Origin: Pseudomonadota bacterium
GTDB taxonomy: Bacteria; Pseudomonadota; Gammaproteobacteria; Steroidobacterales; Steroidobacteraceae
DNA: 61,385 bases
Reading direction: 5' to 3'
Assembly: GCA_021792755.1 (NCBI GenBank)
Contig: JAJYUA010000018.1
Location: 13,340-74,724 of the forward strand
Shown here: positions 51,069 to 60,210 of the stretch, one piece after another
How positions within the stretch are numbered: position 1 is the first letter of the stretch
Layout: the number at the start of each line of letters is the position of its first letter
Notes under the pieces: generated by a model
Seen by the model: only the letters and a program-made list of their open reading frames with translations
What the model was told of the DNA's origin: nothing
Database searches by the model: none
Program-made: the position numbers and the translations under genes

Positions 51069-51443
51069 ATGCGCAAGTTCCTCGGGATTCTGGCCCTCTC
51101 GATCGGGGCCGCGACAACGGCCTATGCGAACCCCTCCCCGCCGCGGCAGCTGGACCATAGCGCCCAGGTCTCGACCGGCCTCGGGTCGTGGCTGTCGAGC
51201 CAGCCGAGGTCCTCTCTGCAGGCGCTGGACAATTACCTCGACCAATTTGGCGGCTGGCTCGGCTCGTGGGGACAGCAGCTCGACAGTTGGGTCGATCACT
51301 CGCTGGGAGAGTCGGATGACGACGCAAGCCAGGGAAGCGGTCCGCTCGCGGCGCCGGAGTTCGACCCGGCCGGCGCGATGGCGGCACTGACCCTGCTCGC
51401 GGGCGGGCTGGCGGTGCTTCGCGGACGGCGCGCACCCAAATAG
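51069..51443 (+). CDS. VPEID-CTERM-like exosortase E substrate
   Basis: Exported protein, 124 aa. Signal peptide 1-20 (MRKFLGILALSIGAATTAYA|NP). The short mature region (about 21-90) is rich in Ser, Trp, Gln and Leu (WLSSQPRSSLQALDNYLDQFGGWLGSWGQQLDSWVD) and ends acidic. The C-terminal sorting signal is APEFDPAG, hydrophobic helix (AMAALTLLAGGLAVL) and RGRR. This matches the VPEID-CTERM pattern with A and F in place of V and I. It lies 146 nt upstream of the exosortase E gene, the arrangement expected for a dedicated substrate. AGGAGAG precedes ATG 51069. Likely a surface or matrix peptide; function unknown. Confidence 0.82.
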   Translation: MRKFLGILALSIGAATTAYANPSPPRQLDHSAQVSTGLGSWLSSQPRSSLQALDNYLDQFGGWLGSWGQQLDSWVDHSLGESDDDASQGSGPLAAPEFDPAGAMAALTLLAGGLAVLRGRRAPK

Positions 51444-51589
51444 CCTCCCTGCACCGGTAAGCCCACCCGGTGCGGCGATCCGATGCCGCCTTGCGCCGCG
51501 CCCGTCACGGGACGCCGCACACCAAAACGCTTGCCGTGCGCGCAACCGAGCCGACAGCGACGGCGGAGGAGCGAGCGCCGAGGGACCGA

Positions 51590-53179
51590 ATGGGTCTCAC
51601 GGCAAGGCTCGGCGCGTTCGCTGTCACTCTGTTCGCAGAGAAGTTCTTTCTCAACTTCTTCATTGATATCTCCAGAGCGGACCTGGCCGGTGGCGCGGGC
51701 GCCAAGCTGCGGCTCATTCAGCACCTCGGCTTTCGCTTCGCGGTACCATTTACTCTCGCGCTAGTGCTGTTCGTCGCCGTTCGCGGCGACAGCACTCTCG
51801 AGCAGCTCGATCGCCGGGCGCGAACGCTGTCCGTGAATCGGCGGTGGCTTGTCCTGCACGGCACGCTCATCGCCATTCTCGCCGCCACTTTGACCCGATG
51901 GTACGGAAGCGGCGGAGTTCGCCTACCGCTCGTGGCGGTCTCTGTGTGCATTGCGGGGGGCGCCCTCGTTTCCCTGCTCGCGGCGCTTGCGCCGCTCGAG
52001 CTCTGGCGCCGCGGCGCTGCGGCGCTCGGCATGCGTTGGCTCTATGCGGCGGCCGCTGCGGCAGTGGCCTCCGCGGCATTCTCGTGGAGTCAGGACCTGT
52101 GGGAGTGGACGGCGCGGGTGACGTTCGGCATGGTCCGGCTGCTGCTGATCCCGCTCATTCCCTCGCTGCACGCCGATGGCAGCACCCGGATCCTCGCGAC
52201 CCGGCATTTCGCAATCTACGTCGCGCCGTATTGCTCGGGTCTGGAAGGGGTGGCGCTCATGCTCGCCTTCTGCTCGGCCTGGCTGATCTACTTCCGCAAG
52301 GAATACATTTTTCCTCGAGCCTTTTTGCTGATTCCGGCGAGCCTGCTGCTCATTTTCGCCCTGAACGCGGTCCGCATTGCCACACTGATGCTGATCGGCA
52401 ACGCCGGCTATCCGGCCATCGCCCTGTACGGCTTTCACTCCCAGGCGGGGTGGATCGCGTTCAATTGCGCCGCGTGTGGCGTTGCGTTCGTCAGCCGACG
52501 CAGCCCCTGGTTCAGCGCAAGCGCCGGGGGCAATGCAGCCGCCGCCACGGCGCCGAACCCAACCGCGGCTTACCTCATGCCGTTCCTGACCATTCTGGCG
52601 GCCGGAATGCTGGCGCGCGCCGCTTCAGGCAGGTTCGAGACCTGGTACGCCCTGCGGCTCCTCGCCGCAGCCGCCGCTTTCGCCTTCTACTGGCCGCAGC
52701 TCTCCCGTCTCGACTGGCGCTTCGGGTGGCGCGGACCCGCCGCAGGGATGGCTATTTTCGCGCTATGGCTGGCGGCAGGGCACTTGATCCTCGCTCCGCA
52801 AAGCCTGCCCGCGGCACTGGCGGCCCTGTCCGCGCCGGCCCGCGATCTTTGGATCGCCTCCCGTGCGGCGACGGCGATTCTCGTCCTGCCGGTGGCCGGG
52901 GAGCTGGCGTACCGGGGCTATCTGCTGCGGCGGCTGGTCGGGAAGGATTTCGAAGCCGTGCCCTTCCGGTCGGTCGGATGGGGGCCGCTGCTCGTCACGG
53001 CGGTCGCATTCGGCGCCGTGCACGGGGCGCTCTGGTTGCCCGCCATCGCCGCCGGCACCGTCTATGGGATGGTGCTCGTTCGCACAGGGCGGCTGGGAGA
53101 GGCGGTTGCGGCACACGCTACGCTGAACGGGCTCCTGGCCGCATGGGTCCTCTTCGGAGGGCACTGGCAATTCTGGTAG
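51590..53179 (+). CDS. xrtE: Exosortase E fused to CPBP intramembrane protease
   Basis: Membrane transpeptidase-like sorting enzyme, 529 aa. The exosortase half (about 1-310, eight or so helices) has Cys215 in APYCSGLEG, Arg262 in LNAVRIATL and His283 in GFHSQAGW. The C-terminal half (about 325-529) is a CPBP/Rce1-type protease: GELAYRGYLLRRL (437-449), FGAVHG (F474, H478) and HATLN (H509, N513). In this family motif 1 is normally EExxxR; here the first Glu is Gly437, only E438 and R442 remain. The fusion and an upstream VPEID-type gene define exosortase E systems. ATG 51590 has GAGGGA at five nt; an open frame upstream to 51470 reads like non-coding leader. Confidence 0.9.
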   Translation: MGLTARLGAFAVTLFAEKFFLNFFIDISRADLAGGAGAKLRLIQHLGFRFAVPFTLALVLFVAVRGDSTLEQLDRRARTLSVNRRWLVLHGTLIAILAATLTRWYGSGGVRLPLVAVSVCIAGGALVSLLAALAPLELWRRGAAALGMRWLYAAAAAAVASAAFSWSQDLWEWTARVTFGMVRLLLIPLIPSLHADGSTRILATRHFAIYVAPYCSGLEGVALMLAFCSAWLIYFRKEYIFPRAFLLIPASLLLIFALNAVRIATLMLIGNAGYPAIALYGFHSQAGWIAFNCAACGVAFVSRRSPWFSASAGGNAAAATAPNPTAAYLMPFLTILAAGMLARAASGRFETWYALRLLAAAAAFAFYWPQLSRLDWRFGWRGPAAGMAIFALWLAAGHLILAPQSLPAALAALSAPARDLWIASRAATAILVLPVAGELAYRGYLLRRLVGKDFEAVPFRSVGWGPLLVTAVAFGAVHGALWLPAIAAGTVYGMVLVRTGRLGEAVAAHATLNGLLAAWVLFGGHWQFW

Positions 53180-53219
53180 CAATTTCAACGACGACAAGCA
53201 CACGACGGCGCAGCCGCCA

Positions 53220-54644
53220 TTGCGAAGTCATATCGTGATCAGGCAGCCAAGAATACTGATCGTTTGCGAGCACGCCTCCGCCCGCTTCGGCGGCGAGGCC
53301 GCCCTGCCGTTGCACTATTTCCGCGTGCTGCGCAACCGTGGCTACGCCGTATGGCTGATCACGCACGCGCGCACCCGGGATGAGCTCAGCGAGATCTTTC
53401 CGGGCGAGGAGCGGATCGTTTACGTCGAGGACACCCGGCTGCATCGGCTCCTGTGGCACGCCGCGCGGTGTCTGCCGACGAGGCTCGCCAATTTCTCCGT
53501 CGGCTTCGTTTCCCGGCTGGCCTGCCAGCTCGAGCAGCGCAAACTCGCCCGCCGGCTGATCAGTGCGCACCGGATCGACATCGTGCACCAGCCGATGCCC
53601 GTCTCGCCCCGTGAGCCGTCGATGATGTACGGCCTTGGCGCGCCGGTGATCATCGGCCCGATGAACGGCGGGCTCGACTACCCACCGGCCTTTCGCGGCA
53701 ACAGCCCGCTCATCGAGCGCGGTTTCATCCTTTTCGGACGCTGGTCCGCCTCGATCCTGAACCGGCTCATGCCCGGCAAGCGCCGGGCCGCGTTTCTTCT
53801 GGTTGCCAATTCACTCACCCGCCGCTCGCTGCCCTCCGGCCTCTGTCGCCGGGTCATCGAGATGGTGGAAAACGGCGTGGACCTTTCTCTCTGGCAACCG
53901 GCGCCGGCTCGGCCGCGTCAGGCGAGTGCCTCCCTCCCGGTCACGTTCCTTTTTCTCGGCCGCTTGATTGCCTTGAAGTCCGTCGACCTCCTGCTGTATG
54001 CGTTCGAGCGGGCGTCCCGGCAGGTGGCAGTGCGCCTGCTCGTCGCAGGGGACGGGCCGGAACGAAGCCGTCTCGAGGCGTTGGCCGGACAGCTCAGGAT
54101 CCTGTCTGCGGCGCCGGCCCGCCCCGGCACTGTGGCATTCAAAGGGTGGCTCTCCCAGGCCGAAGCGGCCGCAGCGCTGCAGCGGGCCGATGCCCTCGTG
54201 CTCCCGAGCGTGCACGACTGTGGCGGCGCCGTGGTGCTCGAAGCGATGTGCGCCGGCAAACCCGTGATCGCCACCGCATGGGGCGGACCGAAGGATTATC
54301 TGGACGAGACCTGCGGGGTGCTGGTGCCGCCAACCAACCGGGAAGCGCTGATTGAAGGGTTCTCCGAGGCGATGATCCGTCTGGCAATGTCCCCGGAAAC
54401 ACGGCACACTATGGGCGCGAGGGGCCGGGAGAAAATCCTCAGCCACTACGACTGGGAGCTGAAAGTCGATCGAGTCCTGCAGATCTATCGGGAAGCGATG
54501 GGACAGGATGAATCGCAGATTCCTCAAGTCACCGGTGGCGAAATGAGCGAGGCAGCAAGGCTCGGCGAAGCGCAACAGGACGGACTGTTACAAGCTCCCG
54601 GCGTAGCACCAGTTGATTCCCCGGACGATCTCAAGCCGCGGTAG
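53220..54644 (+). CDS. Family 4 glycosyltransferase (exopolysaccharide)
   Basis: GT-B fold glycosyltransferase, 474 aa. N-terminal ILIVCEHASARFGGEAALPLHYFRVLRNRGY binds acceptor; the C-terminal nucleotide-sugar half has FLGRLIALKSVDLLLYAFERA, LLVAGDGPERSRLEALA and the EX7E-like PSVHDCGGAVVLEAMCAGKPVIATAWGG. The last ~40 residues are Gln/Ser/Pro-rich, unlike the fold. Start unclear: TTG 53220 or GTG 53235, neither with a good ribosome site. It lies 40 nt after the exosortase gene and begins the polysaccharide genes, presumably in the same operon. Confidence 0.85.
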   Translation: MRSHIVIRQPRILIVCEHASARFGGEAALPLHYFRVLRNRGYAVWLITHARTRDELSEIFPGEERIVYVEDTRLHRLLWHAARCLPTRLANFSVGFVSRLACQLEQRKLARRLISAHRIDIVHQPMPVSPREPSMMYGLGAPVIIGPMNGGLDYPPAFRGNSPLIERGFILFGRWSASILNRLMPGKRRAAFLLVANSLTRRSLPSGLCRRVIEMVENGVDLSLWQPAPARPRQASASLPVTFLFLGRLIALKSVDLLLYAFERASRQVAVRLLVAGDGPERSRLEALAGQLRILSAAPARPGTVAFKGWLSQAEAAAALQRADALVLPSVHDCGGAVVLEAMCAGKPVIATAWGGPKDYLDETCGVLVPPTNREALIEGFSEAMIRLAMSPETRHTMGARGREKILSHYDWELKVDRVLQIYREAMGQDESQIPQVTGGEMSEAARLGEAQQDGLLQAPGVAPVDSPDDLKPR

Positions 54645-54717
54645 TCCCGATTCGGCGCCGACCCGTGCATTCGCGCGTCCCGCCCGGGACCGGATCGGCT
54701 CCGTCGGGTAAGCGCGG

Positions 54718-56292
54718 ATGTCGATCTCTGTCAAAGCGCTGATCGTAGTACTGGGACTGACCGTCCCGCTGTTCGCCCTCGCGAAGTCCACCGCGCTCCT
54801 TTTCATGGATGAAGGCGACTTCAATCGACGGCGAAACATCTGGCTGCTGCTGACCGGCGCCGCCTTCCTGAGCCCGAGCTTCTGGCTTTTCGTCGCCATC
54901 GCCGCACCGCTCCTGTACTGGGGAGCCCGGAAGGACACGAACCCCATGGGCTTTTACCTGGTGCTGATGACCATCCTACCGTCCATCCCCATCCAGATTC
55001 CGCCGATCGGAGTGAAGGAAATATTCCCACTCGACAGCTTCCGGCTCCTGTCCCTGTGCGTGCTCGTGCCGGCTGCGCTGCGCATTCCCCGCCCCAAGGA
55101 TCCGGGGCAGTTCAGGACATTGAGGGTGATGGATATCGCCCTGCTCGGCTTGGGAGCCCTGCACACTGTGCTCTTCGTGCCTCCCTTTCTGCCCAACCAC
55201 GTCATATTGAAGAATTCCATCACCAATGACCTGCGCGACGCATTCTTGTTCGCCATCGACGTGTACGTACCGTACTACGTCGCCAGCCGCTCATGCTCCA
55301 GCCGGCGAAAGCTGCGGGATGCGCTCGCGGCTTTCTGCCTGTCCTGCTCCCTGATGGCGATCACCGCGCTCTTCGAGGCGATGAAGCACTGGCTTCTCTA
55401 TACGAACTTCGTTTCCCGCTGGGGCGGCAATGTCTTGCTGACAGAGTATTATGTCCGCGGCAGCCTGCTTCGCGCACAGGCCTCCTCCGGACAGCCGCTG
55501 GCGCTGGGCTTTCTGCTCGTCGTCGGCCTCGGCTTCTGGCTGTATCTGCAATCCCGTGTGACCAGCGCCGCCGTCAAAGTCACCGTCGCAACCCTGCTGT
55601 GCGCGGGGCTGTTGGTCAGCTTCTCCCGAGGCCCATGGTTCGCAGCCATACTGCTCTATGTCGCCTATGCCGGATTGCGCCCGCAGGGCCTGTCCGGATT
55701 TCTCAAGGCGGGCCTCGCCGTCGCGCTCCTCGGCAGCGCGCTGCTCGCCTCGCCGTTCGGCGCCAAGATCAGCGCCATGATTCCTTTCATGGGCGGCCAC
55801 GTCGGTGAAAGCAGTCTCACCTACCGCGAGCGGCTCGTCGACCGGTCGTGGGAATTGATCAAGGCACGACCGATCTTCGGCGATCAGCTCGCCCTGTCCC
55901 ATATGCAGGATCTCGTGCAGGGCCAGGGAATCATCGACGTGGTCAACACCTACGTCGGCGTAACGCTATTCTACGGCTTCACGGGCCTGGCTTTTTTCCT
56001 GACCTTCACTCTCGCGGCGCTTGCCAAAGCCTATCGCGCCAGCAGGCGCCTGGCGACCGAGCGCCGGGACTCGGCACTGCTCGGTGCGAACCTCGCCGCC
56101 GCCATCCTGGCCGTTCTCCTTCTGCTCGCCGACGGCAGCCTGGGCGGCGGTCCCGAGCATCTATTCTACGTTCTCATTGGACTGACAGGCGCTTACGCCG
56201 TCCTCACCTCGCCGCATAGGCTCGCCGCCGCCGGCCGTCGGTCCGCCGGAGATGCGGCCGACGACATGCCGCTCGACAGCGAAGCCAGCTGA
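54718..56292 (+). CDS. O-antigen ligase/polymerase-like membrane protein
   Basis: 524 aa, about ten to twelve transmembrane helices, of the O-antigen ligase (Wzy/WaaL) superfamily. Recognisable features: a long periplasmic loop with SRWGGNVLLTEYYVRGSLLRAQASSGQPLALG, LLVSFSRGPWFAAILLYV (conserved SRG), and SLTYRERLVDRSWELIKARPIFG. Homologues polymerise or transfer exopolysaccharide repeats outside the inner membrane. ATG 54718 lacks a strong ribosome site. It overlaps the flippase by one base (TGATG). Likely the polymerase of this locus. Confidence 0.82.
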   Translation: MSISVKALIVVLGLTVPLFALAKSTALLFMDEGDFNRRRNIWLLLTGAAFLSPSFWLFVAIAAPLLYWGARKDTNPMGFYLVLMTILPSIPIQIPPIGVKEIFPLDSFRLLSLCVLVPAALRIPRPKDPGQFRTLRVMDIALLGLGALHTVLFVPPFLPNHVILKNSITNDLRDAFLFAIDVYVPYYVASRSCSSRRKLRDALAAFCLSCSLMAITALFEAMKHWLLYTNFVSRWGGNVLLTEYYVRGSLLRAQASSGQPLALGFLLVVGLGFWLYLQSRVTSAAVKVTVATLLCAGLLVSFSRGPWFAAILLYVAYAGLRPQGLSGFLKAGLAVALLGSALLASPFGAKISAMIPFMGGHVGESSLTYRERLVDRSWELIKARPIFGDQLALSHMQDLVQGQGIIDVVNTYVGVTLFYGFTGLAFFLTFTLAALAKAYRASRRLATERRDSALLGANLAAAILAVLLLLADGSLGGGPEHLFYVLIGLTGAYAVLTSPHRLAAAGRRSAGDAADDMPLDSEAS

Positions 56293-57677
56293 TGGATAAG
56301 ACTCTTCGCACGCCGTTTCGCTCACTCAAGGCCACCTTTCAAAGCGATCTCCTTTCGTCGACCTTCACCTACGGGTCGCTGGCCTTCGTTCGCCTCGGCA
56401 GCAGCCTCATTCTCACCCGGCTGCTGACGCCTTCGATATACGGAATCTTCGCGATTCTCATGTCCATTGCGTTCACGATCGAGTTGATGTCGGACGTCGG
56501 CCCCGCGGCGCTCGTCATTCGTCATCCCCGGGGCGGTGAGGTCGCTTTCGTACATACGATATGGACCATCCGTCTCGCCCGCTCGATCTTGAACTTTGGA
56601 ATTCTCTTTGCTTGCGCTCCGCTGATCGCGCATCTGTACAACGAGCCGAGCCTGACCGGGCCCTGCCGAGTCCTCAGCGTCCTGTTTCTGTTGGGCGGCG
56701 CGGAGTCGATGTCATACATCCTCGCGCAGAGAAACCAGAAGGCGCGAATCGGCAATTATGCTGAATTTTTCTCCAATATCGTGATGGCGGTCGCCGTCAT
56801 CGGTCTCGCGATTGCTCTCAGGAGCGTATACGCGCTGCTCATCGGCGTGCTTCTTCAGCGCGCAATCTACACCGTTGCCAGCCATTTCTTTTACCGCGAC
56901 GTCGGAGTGGGCTTCGCATTCGACCGCGAAGCCATCCGGGAACAGTTCAGGTTCGCGCGGGTGGTGACGCCGTCCAGCATCCTCACCATCGCGCTCAACC
57001 AGTACGATAAGCTGGTCTTCCTTCGCTTGTTCAGCGCCACGCTGCTCGGCATCTACAGCGTCGCCGGCAATATGCTCGGACCGGTGCGCAGCATCATCAT
57101 GAACAATGCGCGCCTGATCCTCTACGCACGGTGCTCCAATTATTTCCGGACCGATCGAAAGACCGCCCGCGACCGTTATTACGGCGAGAACAAGAAGCTT
57201 CTTTTCCTCGGCATGCTGCTGCCCGCCATCGTCGCGGGCTTTTCCCAGTCCTTCGTGTCCGTTCTGTACGATCCCCGCTACCAATTCGCCGGCTACGTGC
57301 TCATGGTGCTCGGCCTCGGCACCACGATCTCGGCCTTCTTCAATGCTTCGGAAAACGTCCTCGTCTCCGCGGGACTCACCCACGCGGTACTCGTCGGCAA
57401 CGCGCTGACTCTGGCGGCGCTCGTTCCGGCTTCCCTGCTCGGCTATCACTTCTTCGGCCTGAAGGGCTTTCTGTGGTTCAACCTGGCCGCTTTGTTTGTC
57501 CCCTTGACCTATGCCTACTCGCAACAGCACAGGCTCGGACTGCTCAAGCTCACGACCGAGCTGCGTTGGATGGGGATGGCGCTCGCAACGTTCCTCATTT
57601 GTTTGCTTCTCAGCCACGCGTTCCTCGCAATCGTCCCACAGAGCTGGCTGCACCTTCACCTCAGGAAGGCGCTGTAG
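56292..57677 (+). CDS. Wzx-like oligosaccharide flippase
   Basis: Polysaccharide-export flippase of the MVF superfamily, 461 aa, about twelve to fourteen transmembrane helices. STFTYGSLAFVRLGSSLILTRLLTPSIYGIFAI at the N-terminus (family start), LNQYDKLVFLRLFSATLLGIYSVA in the middle and FNASENVLVSAGLTHAVLVGN. Moves lipid-linked repeat units to the periplasmic face for the polymerase encoded just upstream (TGATG junction). Convergent, 22 nt apart, with the next glycosyltransferase. No terminator hairpin is evident. Confidence 0.87.
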   Translation: MDKTLRTPFRSLKATFQSDLLSSTFTYGSLAFVRLGSSLILTRLLTPSIYGIFAILMSIAFTIELMSDVGPAALVIRHPRGGEVAFVHTIWTIRLARSILNFGILFACAPLIAHLYNEPSLTGPCRVLSVLFLLGGAESMSYILAQRNQKARIGNYAEFFSNIVMAVAVIGLAIALRSVYALLIGVLLQRAIYTVASHFFYRDVGVGFAFDREAIREQFRFARVVTPSSILTIALNQYDKLVFLRLFSATLLGIYSVAGNMLGPVRSIIMNNARLILYARCSNYFRTDRKTARDRYYGENKKLLFLGMLLPAIVAGFSQSFVSVLYDPRYQFAGYVLMVLGLGTTISAFFNASENVLVSAGLTHAVLVGNALTLAALVPASLLGYHFFGLKGFLWFNLAALFVPLTYAYSQQHRLGLLKLTTELRWMGMALATFLICLLLSHAFLAIVPQSWLHLHLRKAL

Positions 57678-57699
57678 CTTCGATCGAGCGCTGTGCAGC

Positions 57700-58926
57700 T
57701 CATGACGGACGCCGTCGCCCACGCTCGCCCGCCTGCGGTCCATGGCTGGAAATGACCTGCTGGTAGAACTCCAGCATCGCGTCCACCACCACCGCGGAGG
57801 AATGGTGCACCGCCACATGCGCTCGCGCCGCCCGTCCCATCTCGGCGCCAGCCTGCGGATCGCGCAACACGGCACAAATCTTTGCGGCAAAGTCGTCCGC
57901 GTCCTCCGAGCGGGCGAGAAGACCGGTCCTCCCGTGAAAGATGTTGTCCGGGCAAGCGCCGGCGTCCGTCGACACGATCGGACACCCCTGTGCCATCGCT
58001 TCCAACAACGTGTACCCTTGGCTCTCCCATCGGGAAGCCACCACCGTCACCATGGCGCCGGCCCGCAGCGCCGCAACCTCGCCGTGCGGCACCCGTCCCC
58101 GGAAGTCCACCCTCTTTCTCGCTTCCGGCTGGAGCAGCGAATCGCAATAGGAAGCGAACCGGACACGGCCGCCATCCTCCGACAGCCAACCGTTGTCCGG
58201 ACCGGCAAAAATCAGCTTCGCCTCGGGAAATATCCTGACGACGGAAGCGAAGGCTTTGAGCACAACGTCCGCGCCTTTGACGAGGTCGAAGCGGCCGACG
58301 AACAGGATGGTCCGTGTATCGCACGCCTCCAAGCTCCAGACCGGCGCACCCGCATCGATCACCACGGGATTGGCAATGACGCGTGTCAGCTTATTGTTCA
58401 GTCCGTAGCGCTCGACGGTCCGTGCCAGATTTATCTCCGACGGCGACACGATCGCACGGCAACGCGCCAACGCCAGCCCCTCCCGCTCAATCCTGTCCCG
58501 CACGAACGGGGTGTCACGCTCGCGCTGCACCGAGGTGAGAAACGCCGGTCCATGCAGCTTGACAACCAGGGGCAGCGATGTCGCACGCCGCACATCGGCA
58601 CACCAGCCGAAGGATTCTTCCATCTCGACAATGTCGATCGGGTTGCGCCGGTGCTCGCGCAGAATGGCTCTGGAAATGGCGGAAGAGAATCCGAAAGGCG
58701 CCGCCTGCACCGATCGGCGCGACCACCATTTCGCCAGCCGGCTCCACCTCGACGCCTCAACCGGGAAGACGCGCTCCTCCCCCGCAGGCTCATCCAGGTG
58801 TGCGGTGAATATGGATACGCGGTGCCCTCGCCTTTCCAGCTCGAGTTTCACCTCGGTCACGTAAGCGACGATACCGTTCGGATGCTTCCCTATTGGCCAG
58901 GCCGGAGACCAGAATGCGACGTGCAT
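57700..58926 (-). CDS. Family 4 glycosyltransferase (exopolysaccharide)
   Basis: GT-B glycosyltransferase, 408 aa, opposite in direction to its neighbours. MHVAFWSPAWPIGKHPNGIVAYVTEVKLELERRGHRV at the N-terminus; TILFVGRFDLVKGADVVLKAFASV, LIFAGPDNGWL and the nucleotide-sugar EX7E region VVASRWESQGYTLLEAMAQGCPIVSTDAG. No signal or transmembrane segment. ATG 58926 has AAAGGGCA upstream. It is the only minus-strand gene of the polysaccharide locus, so it has its own promoter in the 369-nt gap to its right. Sugar and acceptor unknown. Confidence 0.88.
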   Translation of the reverse strand: MHVAFWSPAWPIGKHPNGIVAYVTEVKLELERRGHRVSIFTAHLDEPAGEERVFPVEASRWSRLAKWWSRRSVQAAPFGFSSAISRAILREHRRNPIDIVEMEESFGWCADVRRATSLPLVVKLHGPAFLTSVQRERDTPFVRDRIEREGLALARCRAIVSPSEINLARTVERYGLNNKLTRVIANPVVIDAGAPVWSLEACDTRTILFVGRFDLVKGADVVLKAFASVVRIFPEAKLIFAGPDNGWLSEDGGRVRFASYCDSLLQPEARKRVDFRGRVPHGEVAALRAGAMVTVVASRWESQGYTLLEAMAQGCPIVSTDAGACPDNIFHGRTGLLARSEDADDFAAKICAVLRDPQAGAEMGRAARAHVAVHHSSAVVVDAMLEFYQQVISSHGPQAGERGRRRPS

Positions 58927-59295
58927 TGCCCTTTAACCCGTCGAGCCCGCGCTCAGTGCAGCTCAAACGCCGAGAGGCTGGCAGAAAGTCACGGTGAATT
59001 GCGTAGTTTACGGAAAATCCCCCGCATGGGAAAGTGCGTCGGCGCCGCGCGTGCGCAACCGGCCTCGCAATACGGCCGAGAAAACGCCTGGTCGCCTGCC
59101 GCGCCGGACTGAGCGAAGCCGAGCCGCAAGAGGTTGTCATTGCGCAATCGCCAGGCATACTGTCCCGCCAAGAAGGCTGGCCCGAGATCCGCGCCAGCCC
59201 GCGGAATCAGCCGTGAATACGGCAGACGCTGATTGCGCCAATGTCATCGAGGCGTCGAGATAATGCCGCGAATCCCGGCCGTGAGCTGATGTACC
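58927..59295. other. Intergenic between divergent glycosyltransferase and PIG-L genes
   Basis: 369 nt, without a supportable gene on either strand. It should contain promoters for both flanking genes, but I cannot point to clear -35/-10 or -24/-12 pairs. No large inverted or direct repeats were noticed. Confidence 0.4.
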
Positions 59296-60192
59296 ATGTC
59301 GGTCATTAGAACGAACTTGATGCAGTTCATGAAGAGCACCGTGCTGCCCGATCTGGTCCTGGGGGGGCTGGAGCGGGCGCGTGGAATCTCATATCCGCAC
59401 GGGCTGATCGGCAGGCGCAACTTTCCCGTTCCCTGCCCCCGCCGGGGGGGGGTTCTCGTCATTGCCGCGCATCCGGACGACGAGGTTCTCGGCCTGGGGT
59501 TTACCCTCATGAAGCATCGCACCGATGGAGACGAGGTCACCGTCGCCTTCACGACCAACGGAGGCGGAAACTGGCGGGGTGACAGATCGAGCCAGGATGC
59601 GCTCGCCGCCAGACGATATCTGGAAGCGTGCGAATCTCTTGGCGTCATCGGAATCTCCCCGCAAAACATACTCAGCCTCGGATTCCCGGATGCGGGGCTG
59701 CGCCGATACATGCCGGAGGCGGCAAAGGACATTGCGCTTCTCATATCGGCACACCGGCCGAAGACCCTATATGTCCACGCCATCGAAGGCGGCCACCGGG
59801 ATCACGACGTGACGAGTTTTCTGGTTCAATGTGTCGGGCCCCGCCTGGGCGTCGAGAACCTGTACGAATGGGCTGAATACAACAGGGAGGCCCCGCTGGC
59901 ACGGCCTCTTGTCAATATCCGATTCCCGGCTGATCCATACGTCGCGGACCATCCTTTTTGGCGCACTTCCTGCACGGAAGCCGAGCGGAGCCTCAAGGAG
60001 AAGATGTTGACAAAGTACGTCTCGCAGGCGGCATTGATCAGGAATTATCCTTTTGATCAAGAGGTGCTGCGTCGGGCAAATCCCATCCACCTCATGTCGC
60101 GACTGAAGTACTTCACCAATCTTTCCGGCACCACGCTTCGATATCTTCGCGCCTCCACGCTCTGCGATGTCTCATCTGCGCAGTTGCACTGA
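59296..60192 (+). CDS. PIG-L family deacetylase
   Basis: Zinc-dependent N-acetyl-sugar deacetylase, 298 aa. VLVIAAHPDDEVLGLG (58-63 AHPDDE, zinc ligands and catalytic Asp) and EGGHRDHD (167-170 HRDH) are the two metal motifs; TNGGGNWRG lies between. The N-terminal 45 residues and a C-terminal ~100 residues are outside the core. No signal peptide. Its place beside a sulfotransferase and polysaccharide genes suggests it deacetylates an amino-sugar precursor or polymer. It is more AT-rich than genes to the left. ATG 59296; another ATG lies just upstream out of frame. Confidence 0.85.
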   Translation: MSVIRTNLMQFMKSTVLPDLVLGGLERARGISYPHGLIGRRNFPVPCPRRGGVLVIAAHPDDEVLGLGFTLMKHRTDGDEVTVAFTTNGGGNWRGDRSSQDALAARRYLEACESLGVIGISPQNILSLGFPDAGLRRYMPEAAKDIALLISAHRPKTLYVHAIEGGHRDHDVTSFLVQCVGPRLGVENLYEWAEYNREAPLARPLVNIRFPADPYVADHPFWRTSCTEAERSLKEKMLTKYVSQAALIRNYPFDQEVLRRANPIHLMSRLKYFTNLSGTTLRYLRASTLCDVSSAQLH

Positions 60193-60210
60193 CGCGGATG
60201 GCATCTTGAG

